Shown here: positions 36,235 through 47,100 of the stretch, in pieces
Layout: each line of letters opens with the position of its first letter
Numbering within the stretch: position 1 is the first letter of the stretch
DNA from: Klebsiella pneumoniae
Lineage (GTDB): Bacteria > Pseudomonadota > Gammaproteobacteria > Pseudomonadales > Pseudohongiellaceae
Direction of reading: 5' to 3'
NCBI GenBank assembly: GCA_945902215.1
Contig: CAMDML010000003.1
Location: 1 to 64,000, forward strand
Length of the DNA: 64,000 bases
Translations under genes and position numbers: made by a program
Notes under the pieces: model-generated
Told to the model about the DNA's origin: nothing
Seen by the model: only the letters and a program-made list of their open reading frames with translations
Databases searched by the model: none

Positions 36235-36654
36235 GATGTTTTGCGCAGCGGATTAGCCTGTCATTGTAACCCTTAGGTTCGGCTGGAGCCATTTGGTGCC
36301 GTTCAAGGGAGGTGGAAATGCCATTTTGGGAGGGTCTGCTGCCCAGTCGGCACTCATCTGGGCATTGGCTGCCGGGCGCCTATCTAGTGGAATTTTCCCT
36401 ATCTGACACTACATGCTGTGTTTGCGAAAGAGGGGCCGCTATAAGACTTTGTATTTATTAAAGTAAATTGTAGAGAACATCACATAATTGCTTGAAATTA
36501 GTGATTAAATTGATTAGGGTATTGGCCATACACGAGCCTGTGTGTGGTGCCTGAACGGTATGACAGGTGGAAATCCGTGACGATAGTGGTGACGGATTTG
36601 AGCGCAAATCTGATCCTGAAATTTTCCATGCAACAGAACGAGCGGAGTCGGGTT
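36235..36654. other. Intergenic region between mrcA and pilM
   Basis: A 420-bp stretch without a convincing gene. The centre (about 36440-36530) is strongly A/T rich compared with its surroundings and is the likely promoter zone for both genes; TTGAAA/TAGGGT with 17-bp spacing is a weak candidate for pilM. An inverted repeat GCCCAG/CTGGGC lies near 36350-36375. The last 85 bp hold the hairpins listed separately. Confidence 0.4.
36571..36610 (+). promoter_or_regulatory. Mutually exclusive hairpins in the pilM leader
   Basis: AAATCCGT (36571-36578) pairs with ACGGATTT (36592-36599), a perfect 8-bp stem with a 13-nt loop. GATTTG (36595-36600) also pairs with CAAATC (36605-36610) around AGCG. 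The two stems share bases 36595-36599, so only one can form. They lie 45-84 bases before the likely pilM start. Confidence 0.45.
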
Positions 36655-37722
36655 TTGTTGGACTTTTTGAAAAAGAAATCAACCGCGCTGCTGGGGATCG
36701 ATATCAGCTCCAGCTCCATTAAGCTGCTTGAGTTGAGTCGGCAGGGAGACAAGTACAAGGTTGAGAACTACGCGACCCGACCGCTGCCGGAAGGTGCCGT
36801 CGTGGAAAAAAACATCGGCAAACTGGAAGCGGTGGGTGAAGAGCTTTTCAAGCTCGCCAGCCTCGTGAAAACAACTTCCAAGCTCGCGGCCGTCGCTGTT
36901 TCGGGATCTGCAGTAATCACCAAAACGATCGAGCTCAATGCCAGCCTCTCTGATTCGGAAATGGAAAACCAGATAACGGTGGAAGCCGATCAGTACATCC
37001 CCTACCCGCTGGATGAAGTGGCGATTGATTTCGAGCGGCAGCGGCCGTCACGCAAAAACGAAGGTATGGTGGAAGTGCTGCTGGCCGCGTGTAAAAAAGA
37101 AAACGTGGATATGCGTGTAGAGGCTCTGCAAATTGGCGGTTTCGAAGCCAAAGTGGTCGACATAGAGGCGTATGCCATGGAGCGCGCCTTCAGATTGTTG
37201 TGCGATCAGATGGATCTTGATACCAATGGTCTGGTAGCCATCATGGATATTGGCGCAACGATGACAACCATGTACATCCTGCGCAACGGTGACTCCATCT
37301 ACATGAGAGAGCAGATTTTCGGCGGCGGCCGTCTGTCGAGCTCCATTCAAAGTCGTTACGGGCTTTCACCTGCCGAAGCCGAGGCGGCTATTGTCAGCGG
37401 TGAGCTGCCTGACAGCTACGATGCCGAAGTATTACAGCCCTTTCGTGAGGAAATGATCGAACAGGTCAGCCGCTCCCTGCAGTTTTTCTTTTCTTCCAGT
37501 CAGTACAACGATGTGGACATGATTGTGCTCGCTGGTGGTGCTGCTTCCACCAAGGGTCTGGCCGCCACGATGCAGGAGGGGCTGGGCACCCGGACGGTTG
37601 TAGCCAACCCTTTCGCAAAAATGTCGATCGGCAACAAGGTCAACAAAAGCCAGCTGAAAAACGATGCGGCTTCATTGCTGATGGCCTGCGGCCTCGCCAT
37701 GCGGGGGTTCAGCAATGGCTAA
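36655..37722 (+). CDS. pilM: Type IV pilus inner-membrane platform protein PilM
   Basis: Actin-like ATP-binding protein of the cytoplasmic ring of the pilus machine; it binds the PilN N-terminus. The product shows LLGIDISSSSIKLLELS, DIGATMTTMYI and LAGGAASTKGL, the phosphate and adenosine loops of the actin fold. The TTG at 36655 has GGAG seven bases upstream and gives 355 residues, the family length, beginning like other PilM proteins (M-L-x-F-x-K-K). An ATG nine codons upstream is an alternative. It overlaps pilN by eight bases. Confidence 0.94.
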   Translation: MLDFLKKKSTALLGIDISSSSIKLLELSRQGDKYKVENYATRPLPEGAVVEKNIGKLEAVGEELFKLASLVKTTSKLAAVAVSGSAVITKTIELNASLSDSEMENQITVEADQYIPYPLDEVAIDFERQRPSRKNEGMVEVLLAACKKENVDMRVEALQIGGFEAKVVDIEAYAMERAFRLLCDQMDLDTNGLVAIMDIGATMTTMYILRNGDSIYMREQIFGGGRLSSSIQSRYGLSPAEAEAAIVSGELPDSYDAEVLQPFREEMIEQVSRSLQFFFSSSQYNDVDMIVLAGGAASTKGLAATMQEGLGTRTVVANPFAKMSIGNKVNKSQLKNDAASLLMACGLAMRGFSNG

Positions 37723-38317
37723 TATCAATCTTCTACCCTGGCGTGAACGGCAGCGCGATGAGCGCAAGCAACAGTTCTTTGTGTTGCTTGGTGCGGTGGC
37801 TGGAGTGGCGGTTGTGTTGTTGTTCCTGGCTGACCGCTATGTGAACAGTATGATCAATGGCCAGACCGCGAGAAATACCTATTTAACCCAACAGATCGCC
37901 GTACTGGACGGAGAAATAACCGAAATCCGCAATTTGCAGCAACAAAAGCGCGCGCTGACCGAAAGGATGGCCGTCATCCAGGATCTGCAGGGCAGCAGGC
38001 CGATTATCGTACGACTCTTCGACGAGCTGGTGAGAACGCTTCCGGAAGGGGTTTACTACGATACGATCACCAGAACCGGCGATGTCATCGCGGTCAATGG
38101 GGTGGCCGATTCGAACAACAGGGTATCCACGTTAATGCGATTTCTGGATGATTCGGAGTGGTTTGCCGATTCGGATCTGCGCCAGATCACGGCAGCGCAG
38201 CAGAACTCGGCAACCGCAGATGGCACAGAGCAGGAAGGAAGCAGCGCATTCCAACTGAATGTACGGGTCACCACGGCAGGTCTGGGTCTCGACGAGACTG
38301 AGGCGGCGACGCCATGA
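37715..38317 (+). CDS. pilN: Type IV pilus assembly protein PilN
   Basis: Inner-membrane protein of the alignment subcomplex. The 200-residue product begins with the PilM-binding motif MANINLLPWRE, followed by one membrane helix (about 25-43), a coiled coil and a periplasmic ferredoxin-like domain containing LPEGVYYDTITRTGD. It overlaps pilM at the start and pilO at the end (ATGA). Confidence 0.95.
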   Translation: MANINLLPWRERQRDERKQQFFVLLGAVAGVAVVLLFLADRYVNSMINGQTARNTYLTQQIAVLDGEITEIRNLQQQKRALTERMAVIQDLQGSRPIIVRLFDELVRTLPEGVYYDTITRTGDVIAVNGVADSNNRVSTLMRFLDDSEWFADSDLRQITAAQQNSATADGTEQEGSSAFQLNVRVTTAGLGLDETEAATP

Positions 38318-38955
38318 TTTCACCCGCCATCGTCAAAAAGAAAATCCTGGCATCGGTCAACGAACTCAAGACCTTCAATTGGAACGATCTCCAAGACCCC
38401 GACACCATCGGCATTTGGCCGGGCCCGGTAAAGCTGTTGCTCGCAATTCTGCTGTTTGGCGGAGGTTTGGGAGCTGGTTACTGGGTCCACATCAAGAATC
38501 TCCAGGCCAGACTCGCCACGGTTGCTGCTGCGGAAGCCGGGTTACGCACTGATCTGGAGACCAAAGCAGTGCTCGCTGCAAACCTCGAGGCTTACCGTCA
38601 GCAGATGATAGAGATGGAGGAGTCCTTCGGTGCGCTTCTCAGTCAGCTGCCGGGACAAACTGAGGTGCCTGGACTGGTGGAAGACATTACTTTTCAGGGG
38701 TTGGGCAGCGGCCTGGAATTCAACAGCATTCAATTGCAACCTGAGTTGACCCAAGAGTTTTACATCGAATTGCCGATCAGGATCGAAGTGGTCGGTAGTT
38801 ATCATGATTTCGGCTCCTTCGTCAGCGGTGTCGCCAGCTTGTCAAGGATTGTGACGTTGCATGATTTCGCCATAACGGCCGGGGAAACCCGTTCGGATCT
38901 GACGATGGTGATAACGGCCAAGACTTACCGGTATAACGCGGGAGATGAGCAATGA
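38314..38955 (+). CDS. pilO: Type IV pilus assembly protein PilO
   Basis: Partner of PilN in the inner-membrane heterodimer that aligns the pilus machine. The 213-residue product has a short cytosolic N-terminus, one membrane segment (about 40-58), a coiled coil (about 62-105) and a periplasmic domain with LPGQTEVPGLVEDIT and IEVVGSYHDFGSFVSGVA. ATGA overlaps on both sides indicate tight coupling with pilN and pilP. Confidence 0.95.
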   Translation: MISPAIVKKKILASVNELKTFNWNDLQDPDTIGIWPGPVKLLLAILLFGGGLGAGYWVHIKNLQARLATVAAAEAGLRTDLETKAVLAANLEAYRQQMIEMEESFGALLSQLPGQTEVPGLVEDITFQGLGSGLEFNSIQLQPELTQEFYIELPIRIEVVGSYHDFGSFVSGVASLSRIVTLHDFAITAGETRSDLTMVITAKTYRYNAGDEQ

Positions 38956-39515
38956 AACTCAATTCCCCGGTAGTTGGCATGAGCCGTCATCGTGGCAGCG
39001 TAACGCGAACCCTGTGTTGCTTCAGTCTGGCACTCATTCTGGCGGGCTGTTCGAACATTAATGAAATGATCGCCTTGCAGGATTACGTAAACACGGTGAT
39101 CAACCGGCCGCCGGGAGATATCGAGCCCCCGCCAGAGTTTATAACTTACGATGCCTTTGACTATAGCGCTGCTAATTTACGCAGTCCTTTTGATTTACCC
39201 GTGGACGCCAGCGCCGCGCAACGCAACGTGAACAACGAAGTGAAGCCCGATTTGACCAGGATCCCCGAATTGCTGGAAAGTTATGCCATAGGTAATCTGT
39301 ATATGGTCGGAACCATTGGCCGCGGCGGGCAGGTATCAGCGTTGGTGAGGGATGAAACCAGCAATGTCACCATCGCCAGAGTTGGCAATTACATGGGCAA
39401 AAATCATGGCCGCATCGTCGAGATCACTGAGCTTCAGATCAATCTGGTGGAGATTGTGCCCACCGGTAGCGGCGGCTGGATAGAGCGCCCGCAATCCATC
39501 ACGTTGCAGGAATGA
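38952..39515 (+). CDS. pilP: Type IV pilus lipoprotein PilP
   Basis: Inner-membrane lipoprotein that links PilN/PilO to the secretin PilQ. The 187-residue product has a lipobox ending LAGC (lipidated Cys33), an extended Pro-rich segment that binds PilN/PilO, and the C-terminal beta domain (YMVGTIGRGGQVSALV, VEIVPTGSGGWIERP). Coupled to pilO by an ATGA overlap. Confidence 0.94.
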   Translation: MKLNSPVVGMSRHRGSVTRTLCCFSLALILAGCSNINEMIALQDYVNTVINRPPGDIEPPPEFITYDAFDYSAANLRSPFDLPVDASAAQRNVNNEVKPDLTRIPELLESYAIGNLYMVGTIGRGGQVSALVRDETSNVTIARVGNYMGKNHGRIVEITELQINLVEIVPTGSGGWIERPQSITLQE

Positions 39516-39631
39516 AACAGGGCAACCCCATGTTCAGGCTGAATACAACAAGAAGTCATAGCTCGTTTAGACACGAAGCCGCGAAGGCGCAACCGGGCTC
39601 CGTTGAACGCAGCTTTGCAGGGAGTATCGAG

Positions 39632-41860
39632 ATGATGATCAAACAGGCGCAAAGAGTTGGCCGTGGCATTAGGTTGGCTACGATATGTCTGCTTGCAACC
39701 TTGTGGACGAATGCGGCATTCGCCCAGGTGGCGTTGCAGAATATTGGTTTTGCAGCGCTCCCAGATTCTCGCTTTGAAATTGAGCTGGAGTTCAGCTCCG
39801 CGCCGCCCGAGCCGGAAATTTTCGTCATCGAGATTCCGGCGCGTTTGACAATGGATTTTACGAACGTCACCAGTCAGCTGACCGAAAGGCGCTTCCTGCT
39901 TGAATTTCCTGGTGCCGAAAGCGTCATGATCCTTGAGGCACAGGACAGAACCAGAATGGTGGTCAATCTGACCAATTCGGCCGAATACAGCACGCGTGTC
40001 CAGGGTAATTCACTATTCGTTGCGATCGGTGGCGGCAACATCGCCGCTGCGGCTCAGTCTGTTGCAGCGGCACCGGCTCCGGTACCCAGTGCTCCAGCTG
40101 CAGCTATTGCAGCACAAGCGGGCGGACGTAATGATATTACCGGATTGGATTTCCGTGGCAGCGAAGACAATGCTGGTCAAATCCTTGTCGATCTGGGACG
40201 CAATGGACTTAGTGCCGATGTCACTCAAACGGGCAACACTTTGGAAATTGAATTTGCCGGTGCGTCAATTACGCCTGATAGGCAGATGCGTCTAGATGTA
40301 AGGGATTTTGCGACTCCGGTAGAGTCGGTCAGCATGTTCATGCAGAACGGTAATGTTGTCGTGCAGGCGGACATGAGCGGGGACTTCGATTATCTCGCAT
40401 ATCAGGATGGCGGCCAATACATTGTCAATGTCTCGCCAGTGGTTGCCGCTGCGGCTGCAGGTGCGACTGGTGAAACAGGCTTCAGCGGCGAAAGAATCTC
40501 GCTCAATCTCCAGAATATCGAAATCAGATCCTTGCTGCAGATCCTTGCGGAGTACAACGACTTCAGCTTGGTGGTTGGCGACAATGTCACCGGCAACATC
40601 ACCTTGCGACTTGAAGAAGTGCCGTGGGACCAGGCCTTGGATCTCGTCTTACGCCCACGCGGCCTGGGCCAGCGGATTGTCGGAACTGTGCTCTACGTTG
40701 CCCCTGCGAATGAGATAGCCAGCGCGGAGCTGGAGGAGCTTCAATCCACCCAAGAAGCAGAAGCACTCGCACCGCTGGTAACGGAATATATCGAAATCAA
40801 TTACGCAGTAGCTTCTTCATTGCTGCAACTGGTACAAGGCGGAGGTGGCGGGGGCGCTGCAGCAGCAGAAGGCGCAGCTGCTGCGGGCGCTACCAGCGGC
40901 GGCATCTTGTCGGCGCGTGGTCGTGCAAGCGTTGATGAGCGCACCAATACACTGATCGTTCAGGATGTGCAGGATGTGATCGATGATGTGAAAGCGTTGC
41001 TTGCACGTTTGGATGTGCCAGTGCGTCAGGTTTTGATCGAAGCCAGAATCGTCAATGCCTCGACCAGTTTCAGTCAGGCACTGGGTATTCGCTGGGGTGG
41101 CGCCCAAACCTTCCCCGCAGCTGGCGAGCAATTCGTGCTTGGTGGCAGCATGGACACCGCAGTGGATCTGGGCAACAGCCTCACCGAATTCAGTCAGGCG
41201 GTGGCAGAAGCCGTTGCCGGCGGCTCGACTCTTGACGAGGCGTTGGCCGAAAACAGCGTTGCCCGGCCAACTTTTCCGGAGGCATTGGCAGTGGATCTGG
41301 GCGCGCAAAGTGCGACATCCAGTATTGCCTTGGGCTATGCCGGCAACAACGGGCTCTTGCAACTGGAGCTCTCCGCGCTGGAAGCCAGCGGGAACGGCGA
41401 AGTCATTGCGCAGCCGAAGGTGACCACGCAAGACCAGCAAACCGCGCGCATCGAATCAGGTTTGCAGATTCCCTATCAGGCGCAGGCAGGCGGTACGGCA
41501 GGGGGTTCCACCACCGAGTTCATTACTGCGGCCTTGTCGTTGCAAGTGACTCCACAAATAACACCAGATGGCAGAATCATAATGCTGCTGGATATCCATC
41601 AGGATTCTGTCGTCCCTGGCTCCGGCGGAGTACCGGCCATTGCAACCAACTCCGTTACCACGCGGGTGCTGGTGAATAACGGGGATACGATTGTACTGGG
41701 CGGCGTGTTTCGCGAAGAAACTACAACAACGGTATCCAAAACGCCTTTGCTCGGAGATTTACCGTACCTTGGTTATCTATTCAAACGCACAGAAGAACTG
41801 GAAAACAAGACCGAGCTGCTGATTTTTATAACGCCCTCGATCATCAATGAACTCCTGTAG
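39632..41860 (+). CDS. pilQ: Type IV pilus secretin PilQ
   Basis: Outer-membrane secretin through which the pilus extends. The product (742 residues) has a signal peptide ending NAAFA, two AMIN peptidoglycan-binding regions, an N-domain ([20 protein letters not shown]), Ala/Gly-rich loops and the secretin pore domain with [16 protein letters not shown] and [14 protein letters not shown] chose the ATG at 39632, which has GGGAG eight bases upstream and places the signal peptide at the N-terminus. A start at 39512 overlapping pilP (ATGA) would put 40 residues ahead of the signal. Confidence 0.93.
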   Translation: MMIKQAQRVGRGIRLATICLLATLWTNAAFAQVALQNIGFAALPDSRFEIELEFSSAPPEPEIFVIEIPARLTMDFTNVTSQLTERRFLLEFPGAESVMILEAQDRTRMVVNLTNSAEYSTRVQGNSLFVAIGGGNIAAAAQSVAAAPAPVPSAPAAAIAAQAGGRNDITGLDFRGSEDNAGQILVDLGRNGLSADVTQTGNTLEIEFAGASITPDRQMRLDVRDFATPVESVSMFMQNGNVVVQADMSGDFDYLAYQDGGQYIVNVSPVVAAAAAGATGETGFSGERISLNLQNIEIRSLLQILAEYNDFSLVVGDNVTGNITLRLEEVPWDQALDLVLRPRGLGQRIVGTVLYVAPANEIASAELEELQSTQEAEALAPLVTEYIEINYAVASSLLQLVQGGGGGGAAAAEGAAAAGATSGGILSARGRASVDERTNTLIVQDVQDVIDDVKALLARLDVPVRQVLIEARIVNASTSFSQALGIRWGGAQTFPAAGEQFVLGGSMDTAVDLGNSLTEFSQAVAEAVAGGSTLDEALAENSVARPTFPEALAVDLGAQSATSSIALGYAGNNGLLQLELSALEASGNGEVIAQPKVTTQDQQTARIESGLQIPYQAQAGGTAGGSTTEFITAALSLQVTPQITPDGRIIMLLDIHQDSVVPGSGGVPAIATNSVTTRVLVNNGDTIVLGGVFREETTTTVSKTPLLGDLPYLGYLFKRTEELENKTELLIFITPSIINELL

Positions 41861-41952
41861 ACTGCCCGCCTGAATTGTCCTGCGAGCATGGTGCCGGCAA
41901 GCATGAATCTATGCGAGCCGGGGTAGTACTTCCGATCCTGAAGTTTCGAACG

Positions 41953-42486
41953 ATGCAAAAATCCCTGAATAACATTTTTCTGGTTGGTCCCATGGGGGCT
42001 GGCAAGACGACGATCGGCAGGCTGCTGGCCGAGGATCTCCGCAAGGAGTTCCATGATTCCGATCAGGTGATCGAAGACCGTGCCGGCGCTAACATTTCCT
42101 GGATCTTCGATGTTGAAGGTGAAGATGGCTTTCGGGCGCGTGAACGCAGCGTCATCAAGGAGATGTGCACGCTCGACAACATCGTACTGGCAACGGGTGG
42201 TGGCGCCATTTTGGCTGAGCAAAACCGCAAATACCTGCGTAAGGGTGGCATCGTGGTATATCTGATGGCCACCATCTCGCAGCAGGTAGAAAGAACGCGC
42301 CGCGACCAGAAGCGGCCCTTGTTGCGCAATGTGGCCGATCCGCGTGCCAAGCTGACCGAACTGATGGAGCTGCGCGACCCTCTGTATCGTGAAATAGCGG
42401 ACCACGTAGTAATGACCAGTCGGCGCAGTCCGCGCGCGGTCAGCACTGAAATCATTGAGATGATCAAACAAGCACAAGAGTCCTGA
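41953..42486 (+). CDS. aroK: Shikimate kinase
   Basis: Phosphorylates shikimate in chorismate synthesis. The 177-residue product has Walker [10 protein letters not shown], the shikimate-binding FHDSDQVIE and GGGAI motifs, and the lid RDQKRPLL. Preceding in-frame starts would add unconserved residues. It lies four bases before aroB, the usual aroK-aroB pair after pilQ. Confidence 0.96.
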   Translation: MQKSLNNIFLVGPMGAGKTTIGRLLAEDLRKEFHDSDQVIEDRAGANISWIFDVEGEDGFRARERSVIKEMCTLDNIVLATGGGAILAEQNRKYLRKGGIVVYLMATISQQVERTRRDQKRPLLRNVADPRAKLTELMELRDPLYREIADHVVMTSRRSPRAVSTEIIEMIKQAQES

Positions 42487-42490
42487 CACC

Positions 42491-43582
42491 GTGGATACGT
42501 TGACAGTAGCGCTAGGTGGCAGAAGTTATCCGATTCACATCGGAGAGAACCTGCTCGCGCGTGGCGACTTACTGCGTCCGCATATCAAGAGCGGTCAGGT
42601 CTGTATCGTTACCAATGAAACCGTTGCTCCTTTGTATCTGGAACAGTTACGGACCTCCCTAAGCGGAGTCAGGGTTGAGGTTGTTATCCTGCCGGACGGG
42701 GAAGCACACAAAACACTGGATACGGTCGCTGTCATCTATGACAAGTTGCTTGCAGCCAGTTTCTCTCGATCCTGCACACTGGTTGCCCTGGGAGGTGGGG
42801 TGATCGGCGATATGACGGGCTTTGCAGCCGCCAGCTACCAGCGTGGTGTGAACTTCATCCAGATCCCTACGACCTTACTGTCCCAAGTCGACTCTTCAGT
42901 GGGAGGCAAGACCGGGGTCAATCGACCCCTCGGCAAGAATATGGTTGGCGCGTTTTACCAGCCGCGTTGCGTGCTGGCCGATACCGCAACCCTAAATACA
43001 CTGCCAGACAGAGAGCTGAAAGCCGGCTTGGCCGAAGTGATCAAATATGGCCTGATCAACAATGCGGCTTTCAATGGCTGGCTCTGGCAGAACATGCCGC
43101 AACTACTGCAGCGTGATCCAGAGCGACTCAAGTACGCCATAAAAGTCAGTTGTGCGGAAAAGGCAGCCATTGTGGCTACCGACGAGACCGAAACCGGAAT
43201 AAGGGCCATCCTGAATCTGGGGCATACCTTTGGCCATGCCATCGAAACTGCCATGGGTTATGGAGAGTGGTTGCATGGCGAGGCGGTGGCCACTGGAATG
43301 GTCATGGCAGCAGACCTCTCCTGGAGGCTTGGTCTACTGTCACAAGCAGACGCACAATCAGTGAAAGCGTTGATATCTGCTGCAAAATTGCCAGTAACTC
43401 CCCCGAAAATAGATGAAAACACATTTATACAGCTGATGAGCAGGGACAAGAAAGCCGATCAGGGAAAGATGAAATTCATCTTGTTGCATGCCATCGGTAA
43501 CGCCAGCATCGAGCAGGGCATACCGACAGAGGTCTTGCGGCGTACCTTGCAAGCAGGGCCGGAATTGACAGTAACGGCCTGA
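42491..43582 (+). CDS. aroB: 3-dehydroquinate synthase
   Basis: NAD- and Zn-dependent conversion of DAHP to 3-dehydroquinate, second step of the shikimate pathway. The 363-residue product has [38 protein letters not shown] and the metal ligands in [10 protein letters not shown] and HGEAVA. Start codon is GTG. C-terminus is of normal length. The gene normally following (damX) is absent; a TonB-receptor relic begins one base after the stop. Confidence 0.96.
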   Translation: MDTLTVALGGRSYPIHIGENLLARGDLLRPHIKSGQVCIVTNETVAPLYLEQLRTSLSGVRVEVVILPDGEAHKTLDTVAVIYDKLLAASFSRSCTLVALGGGVIGDMTGFAAASYQRGVNFIQIPTTLLSQVDSSVGGKTGVNRPLGKNMVGAFYQPRCVLADTATLNTLPDRELKAGLAEVIKYGLINNAAFNGWLWQNMPQLLQRDPERLKYAIKVSCAEKAAIVATDETETGIRAILNLGHTFGHAIETAMGYGEWLHGEAVATGMVMAADLSWRLGLLSQADAQSVKALISAAKLPVTPPKIDENTFIQLMSRDKKADQGKMKFILLHAIGNASIEQGIPTEVLRRTLQAGPELTVTA

Positions 43583-43583
43583 A

Positions 43584-43814
43584 TTGCCGGTCATTAGCAT
43601 TGAAGATAACGCGCTGCCAAACTACGTCGTTTGGTCTTTGAACGGTTCGTATGACTCTACCGTTTCCAACACCGAGATGTCGGTATTCGGTACGATCAAC
43701 AACCAGTTGGACAAAGATCCGCCGATCTCTGGCGTAGCCGTTGGTGGTACTTCCTCCATCTTCTGCGACACACTTGGTCGCAGCTACCGCGTGGGTCTGC
43801 GCGCAACCTTCTGA
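43584..43814 (+). pseudogene. 3' relic of a TonB-dependent receptor gene
   Basis: The 76-codon frame resembles the last strands of TonB-dependent outer-membrane receptors: LPNYVVWSLNGSYDS, then INNQLDKDPPISG, and a C-terminal LGRSYRVGLRATF ending in the aromatic residue typical of outer-membrane barrels. Full receptors have 700-1000 residues, so only the tail remains, with no signal peptide. A strong terminator follows, presumably that of the ancestral gene. The family call rests on remembered C-terminal motifs. Confidence 0.7.
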
Positions 43815-43866
43815 TCGTTCCTTCGGGAAGGCCCGGAATCCGGCTCAAGGACGGGCGGCTGTACTC

Positions 43867-43900
43867 AAAAAGGCCACATCAAGCGATGTGGCCTTTTTTT
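43867..43900. terminator. Intrinsic terminator before gltB
   Basis: AAAAAGGCCACATC-AAGC-GATGTGGCCTTTTTTT is a near-perfect long stem with a 4-nt loop flanked by A and T runs, so it can work in both directions. It closes the aroK-aroB transcript after the TonB-receptor relic. Confidence 0.93.
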
Positions 43901-44003
43901 GGTTAAAGGTTTTTTCTTTGGCTCTCAGGGACTTGGCCTAGCATGCCAGGCTTAGCCTTGGGGAAGGGGGCGAAATGCCTCACCAGAATGGCTGTAAAAA
44001 TAT

Positions 44004-44042
44004 GGCAAGTAACTTGCCGCATTTTTTTTGCTTGGGTAGAAT
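44004..44042 (+). promoter_or_regulatory. gltB promoter with a palindrome over the -35 box
   Basis: TTGCCG (44014-44019) and TAGAAT (44037-44042) are separated by 17 bp. A perfect palindrome GGCAAGT-A-ACTTGCC (44004-44018) covers the -35 element, the place of an operator. The binding protein is unknown; the sequence differs from NtrC and Lrp sites. Confidence 0.65.
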
Positions 44043-44077
44043 AGTCGGCCGTTTTGCTACAAAATCCGGGTCGTTCT

Positions 44078-44097
44078 AAAAGGCTAGAAAAGGCTAG
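44078..44097 (+). repeat. 10-bp direct repeat before gltB
   Basis: AAAAGGCTAG occurs twice in tandem. Each copy holds an AAGG that resembles a ribosome-binding site. The second copy ends nine bases before the gltB ATG. Confidence 0.7.
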
Positions 44098-44106
44098 AGT
44101 AGGCAT

Positions 44107-47100
44107 ATGAGTAGGGGTCTGTACCATCCTGACGAGTTCAGGGATAACTGCGGTTTCGGCCTCGTGGCACACATCGAAGGCAGGCCGAGTCATGACTTGC
44201 TGCAGTCAGCGATTAGCTCACTGACCTGCATGACGCACCGTGGTGGTATTGCTGCCGACGGTGTCACCGGTGACGGTTGCGGCTTGCTCATGCAGAAACC
44301 CGACAACTTCCTGCGGTCTGTTGCCCGCGATCTCTTTAACGCCACCCTTGCCGAAAATTACGGCATCGGCATGATCTTCCTCAGCCGCGACCGCCAGAAA
44401 GCTGCAACTGCCAAAGTCACACTGGAAACCGAACTACAAGCCCAGGGATTGACTATCGTTGGCTGGCGTCCGGTACCCGTAGACCCGTCTGTGTGCGGCC
44501 GCATGGCGCGCGAAAACATGCCCACCATTGAACAGATTTTGGTCGATGCCCCAGGCCTCGATAAAAAACCCCTCGCCGTAAAACTGTACGTCGCCCGCCG
44601 CAAGGCTGAAATTAAACTGGAAAGTGATCCCGACTTTTACGTTTCTAGCCTGTCGCACTCGGTATTGTCTTACAAAGGGTTGATGATGCCGGCAGACTTG
44701 CCCGCGTTTTATCTCGACCTGAAAAATCCCGCCCTGGAAGTTGCGATGTGCACGTTCCATCAGCGCTTCTCGACCAACACGTTGCCGAAGTGGCCTTTGG
44801 CGCAACCGTTCCGCATGCTGGCGCACAACGGTGAGATCAACACGATCCGCGGCAATCGCAACTGGGCGCTGGCGCGCATCAACAAATTCCGCTCCAAAGC
44901 GATTCCGAACATTGAAGAAATTGCACCGGTGGTTAACTTTACCGGCTCTGACTCCTCGTCGATGGACAACATGCTGGAGCTGCTCGTCACGAGCGGCATG
45001 GATCTGTATCAAGCCATCCGCCTGATCATGCCGCCCAGTTGGCAGAACATGGAGAACATGGATGCCGACCTGCGCAGCTTCTACACCTATGCCTCACTGC
45101 ATATGGAAGCCTGGGATGGCCCTGCGGGCGTTGTACTGACCGACGGCCGTTACGCCGTGTGCGTGCTCGACAAGAACGGCTTGCGCCCGTCGCGCTGGGT
45201 AGTCACGCGCAATGGCTACATAACCGCCGCTTCCGAGATTGGCGTGAATGCCTACAACCCTGAAGACGTCGTGGCTAAAGGGCGCGTGGGGCCGGGTCAG
45301 ATGCTGGTTGTGGATACGCAGGAAGGCAAAATCCTGCACTCGGACGATGTCGCCAACTACCTCAAGTCACGGCAGCCCTATGCAAAATGGGTGACCGAAC
45401 GCGCCAGTTTCGTTGAATCAAATCTGTCCGAAGAAATGCCCCAGCTCGCGCCACTGTCGGCCGAGGAATGCGAAGTGCACATGAAGATGTTCCAGGTGAC
45501 CTTCGAGGAAACCGATCAGGTGCTGCGCCCTCTTGCGGAAAAAGCCGCGGAAGGCACGGGCTCGATGGGCGATGACACGCCGATTGCGGTACTGTCGCGG
45601 CATGTGCGCCCGCTCTACGATTATTTCCGCCAGCAGTTCGCCCAGGTCACGAACCCGCCGATTGACAGTTTGCGTGAAAGCATCGTGATGTCTTTGGAAA
45701 CCCGCATGGGACGCGAGCTGAATATTTTCGAAGAAACGGCGGAACATGCCGACCGCATCATCCTGCATTCACCGCTGTTGTCGCCGGACAAGTTCTACAA
45801 CCTGAAACATCTCAACCGTCCCGGCTATTCGTCGATAGAAATCAATCTCAATTACGCTCCGGCTATCGGGCTTGATCATGCCATCCGCAATGTGATCAAC
45901 ATTGCCGTGGACGCTGCGCGCGCGGGCAAGATGATCATGTTTATCTCCGAGCGCATGCCGCCACAGGGAGAGCTGGTTATTCATGCTCTGCTCGCCACCG
46001 CTGCCATCCATCATCGCCTGAGTGTATTGGGGTTGCGTTGTGATACGAACCTTGTGGTTGAAACCGGCAGCGCGCGTGACTCCCACCAGATCGCCTGCCT
46101 GATCGGTTACGGGGCTACGGCGGTCTATCCCTACATGGCGTTTGATGCGATCGACCGCATGATCAATACCGGCTTGTTGCAGATGGGCGCCATGGAAGCA
46201 CACAAGAATTACCGCAAAGGCATCAACAAGGGACTGATGAAAATCACGTCCAAGATGGGGATCAGCACGATCAGCTCGTATCGTGGCGCGCAGCTCTTCG
46301 AAATCGTCGGCTTGTCCGAACAAGTGACTGCACTTTGCTTCCCGGACGCAGACAGTAAAATCGGAGGTGCAACGTTTATACATCTTCAGCATGACATCGA
46401 ACAGCTGGTGCGTGACGCCTGGCTGCCGCGCAAGAAAATTTCCCAGGGTGGCCTGCTCAAGTACATCCACGGCGGGGAGTACCACATGATCAATCCAGAT
46501 GTGGTGCGTACCGTGCAAGATGCCGTGCGCAGCGGCGACTTCGAGGACTATCGCAAGTTTTCGCAGATCGTTGACAATCGTCCGGTCTCTGCAATTCGCG
46601 ATCTTTTCGGCCTGCGCGAAGACATCACACCTATTTCGGTTGATGAAGTAGAGCCGATCGCAACGATTCTGAAACGCTTTGACTCCGCGGGCATGTCGCT
46701 CGGCGCACTGTCACCCGAAGCGCACGAAGCGCTCGCACAGGGCATGAATCGTCTTGGTGGCCGCTCCAACTCTGGCGAAGGTGGCGAAGATCCTGCGCGC
46801 TACGGCACCGACAAGTCTTCCAAAATAAAACAGGTTGCGTCCGGCCGTTTTGGCGTGACGCCGCATTACCTCGTCAATGCAGAAGTGTTGCAGATCAAGA
46901 TTGCGCAGGGGGCGAAACCTGGCGAGGGCGGCCAATTGCCCGGGAGCAAGGTTAACGCCCTGATTGCACGGCTCCGTTATTCCGTGCCTGGTGTGTCGCT
47001 TATCTCACCGCCGCCACATCATGATATCTATTCGATCGAAGACCTTGCCCAGCTGATCTTTGATCTCAAGCAGGTCAACCCGCAAGCGATGGTGTCGGTC

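Noticed and set aside
45769-46518. Open frame of 249 codons opposite gltB
   Set aside because: Antisense to a well-conserved part of glutamate synthase; composition is that of a shadow frame.
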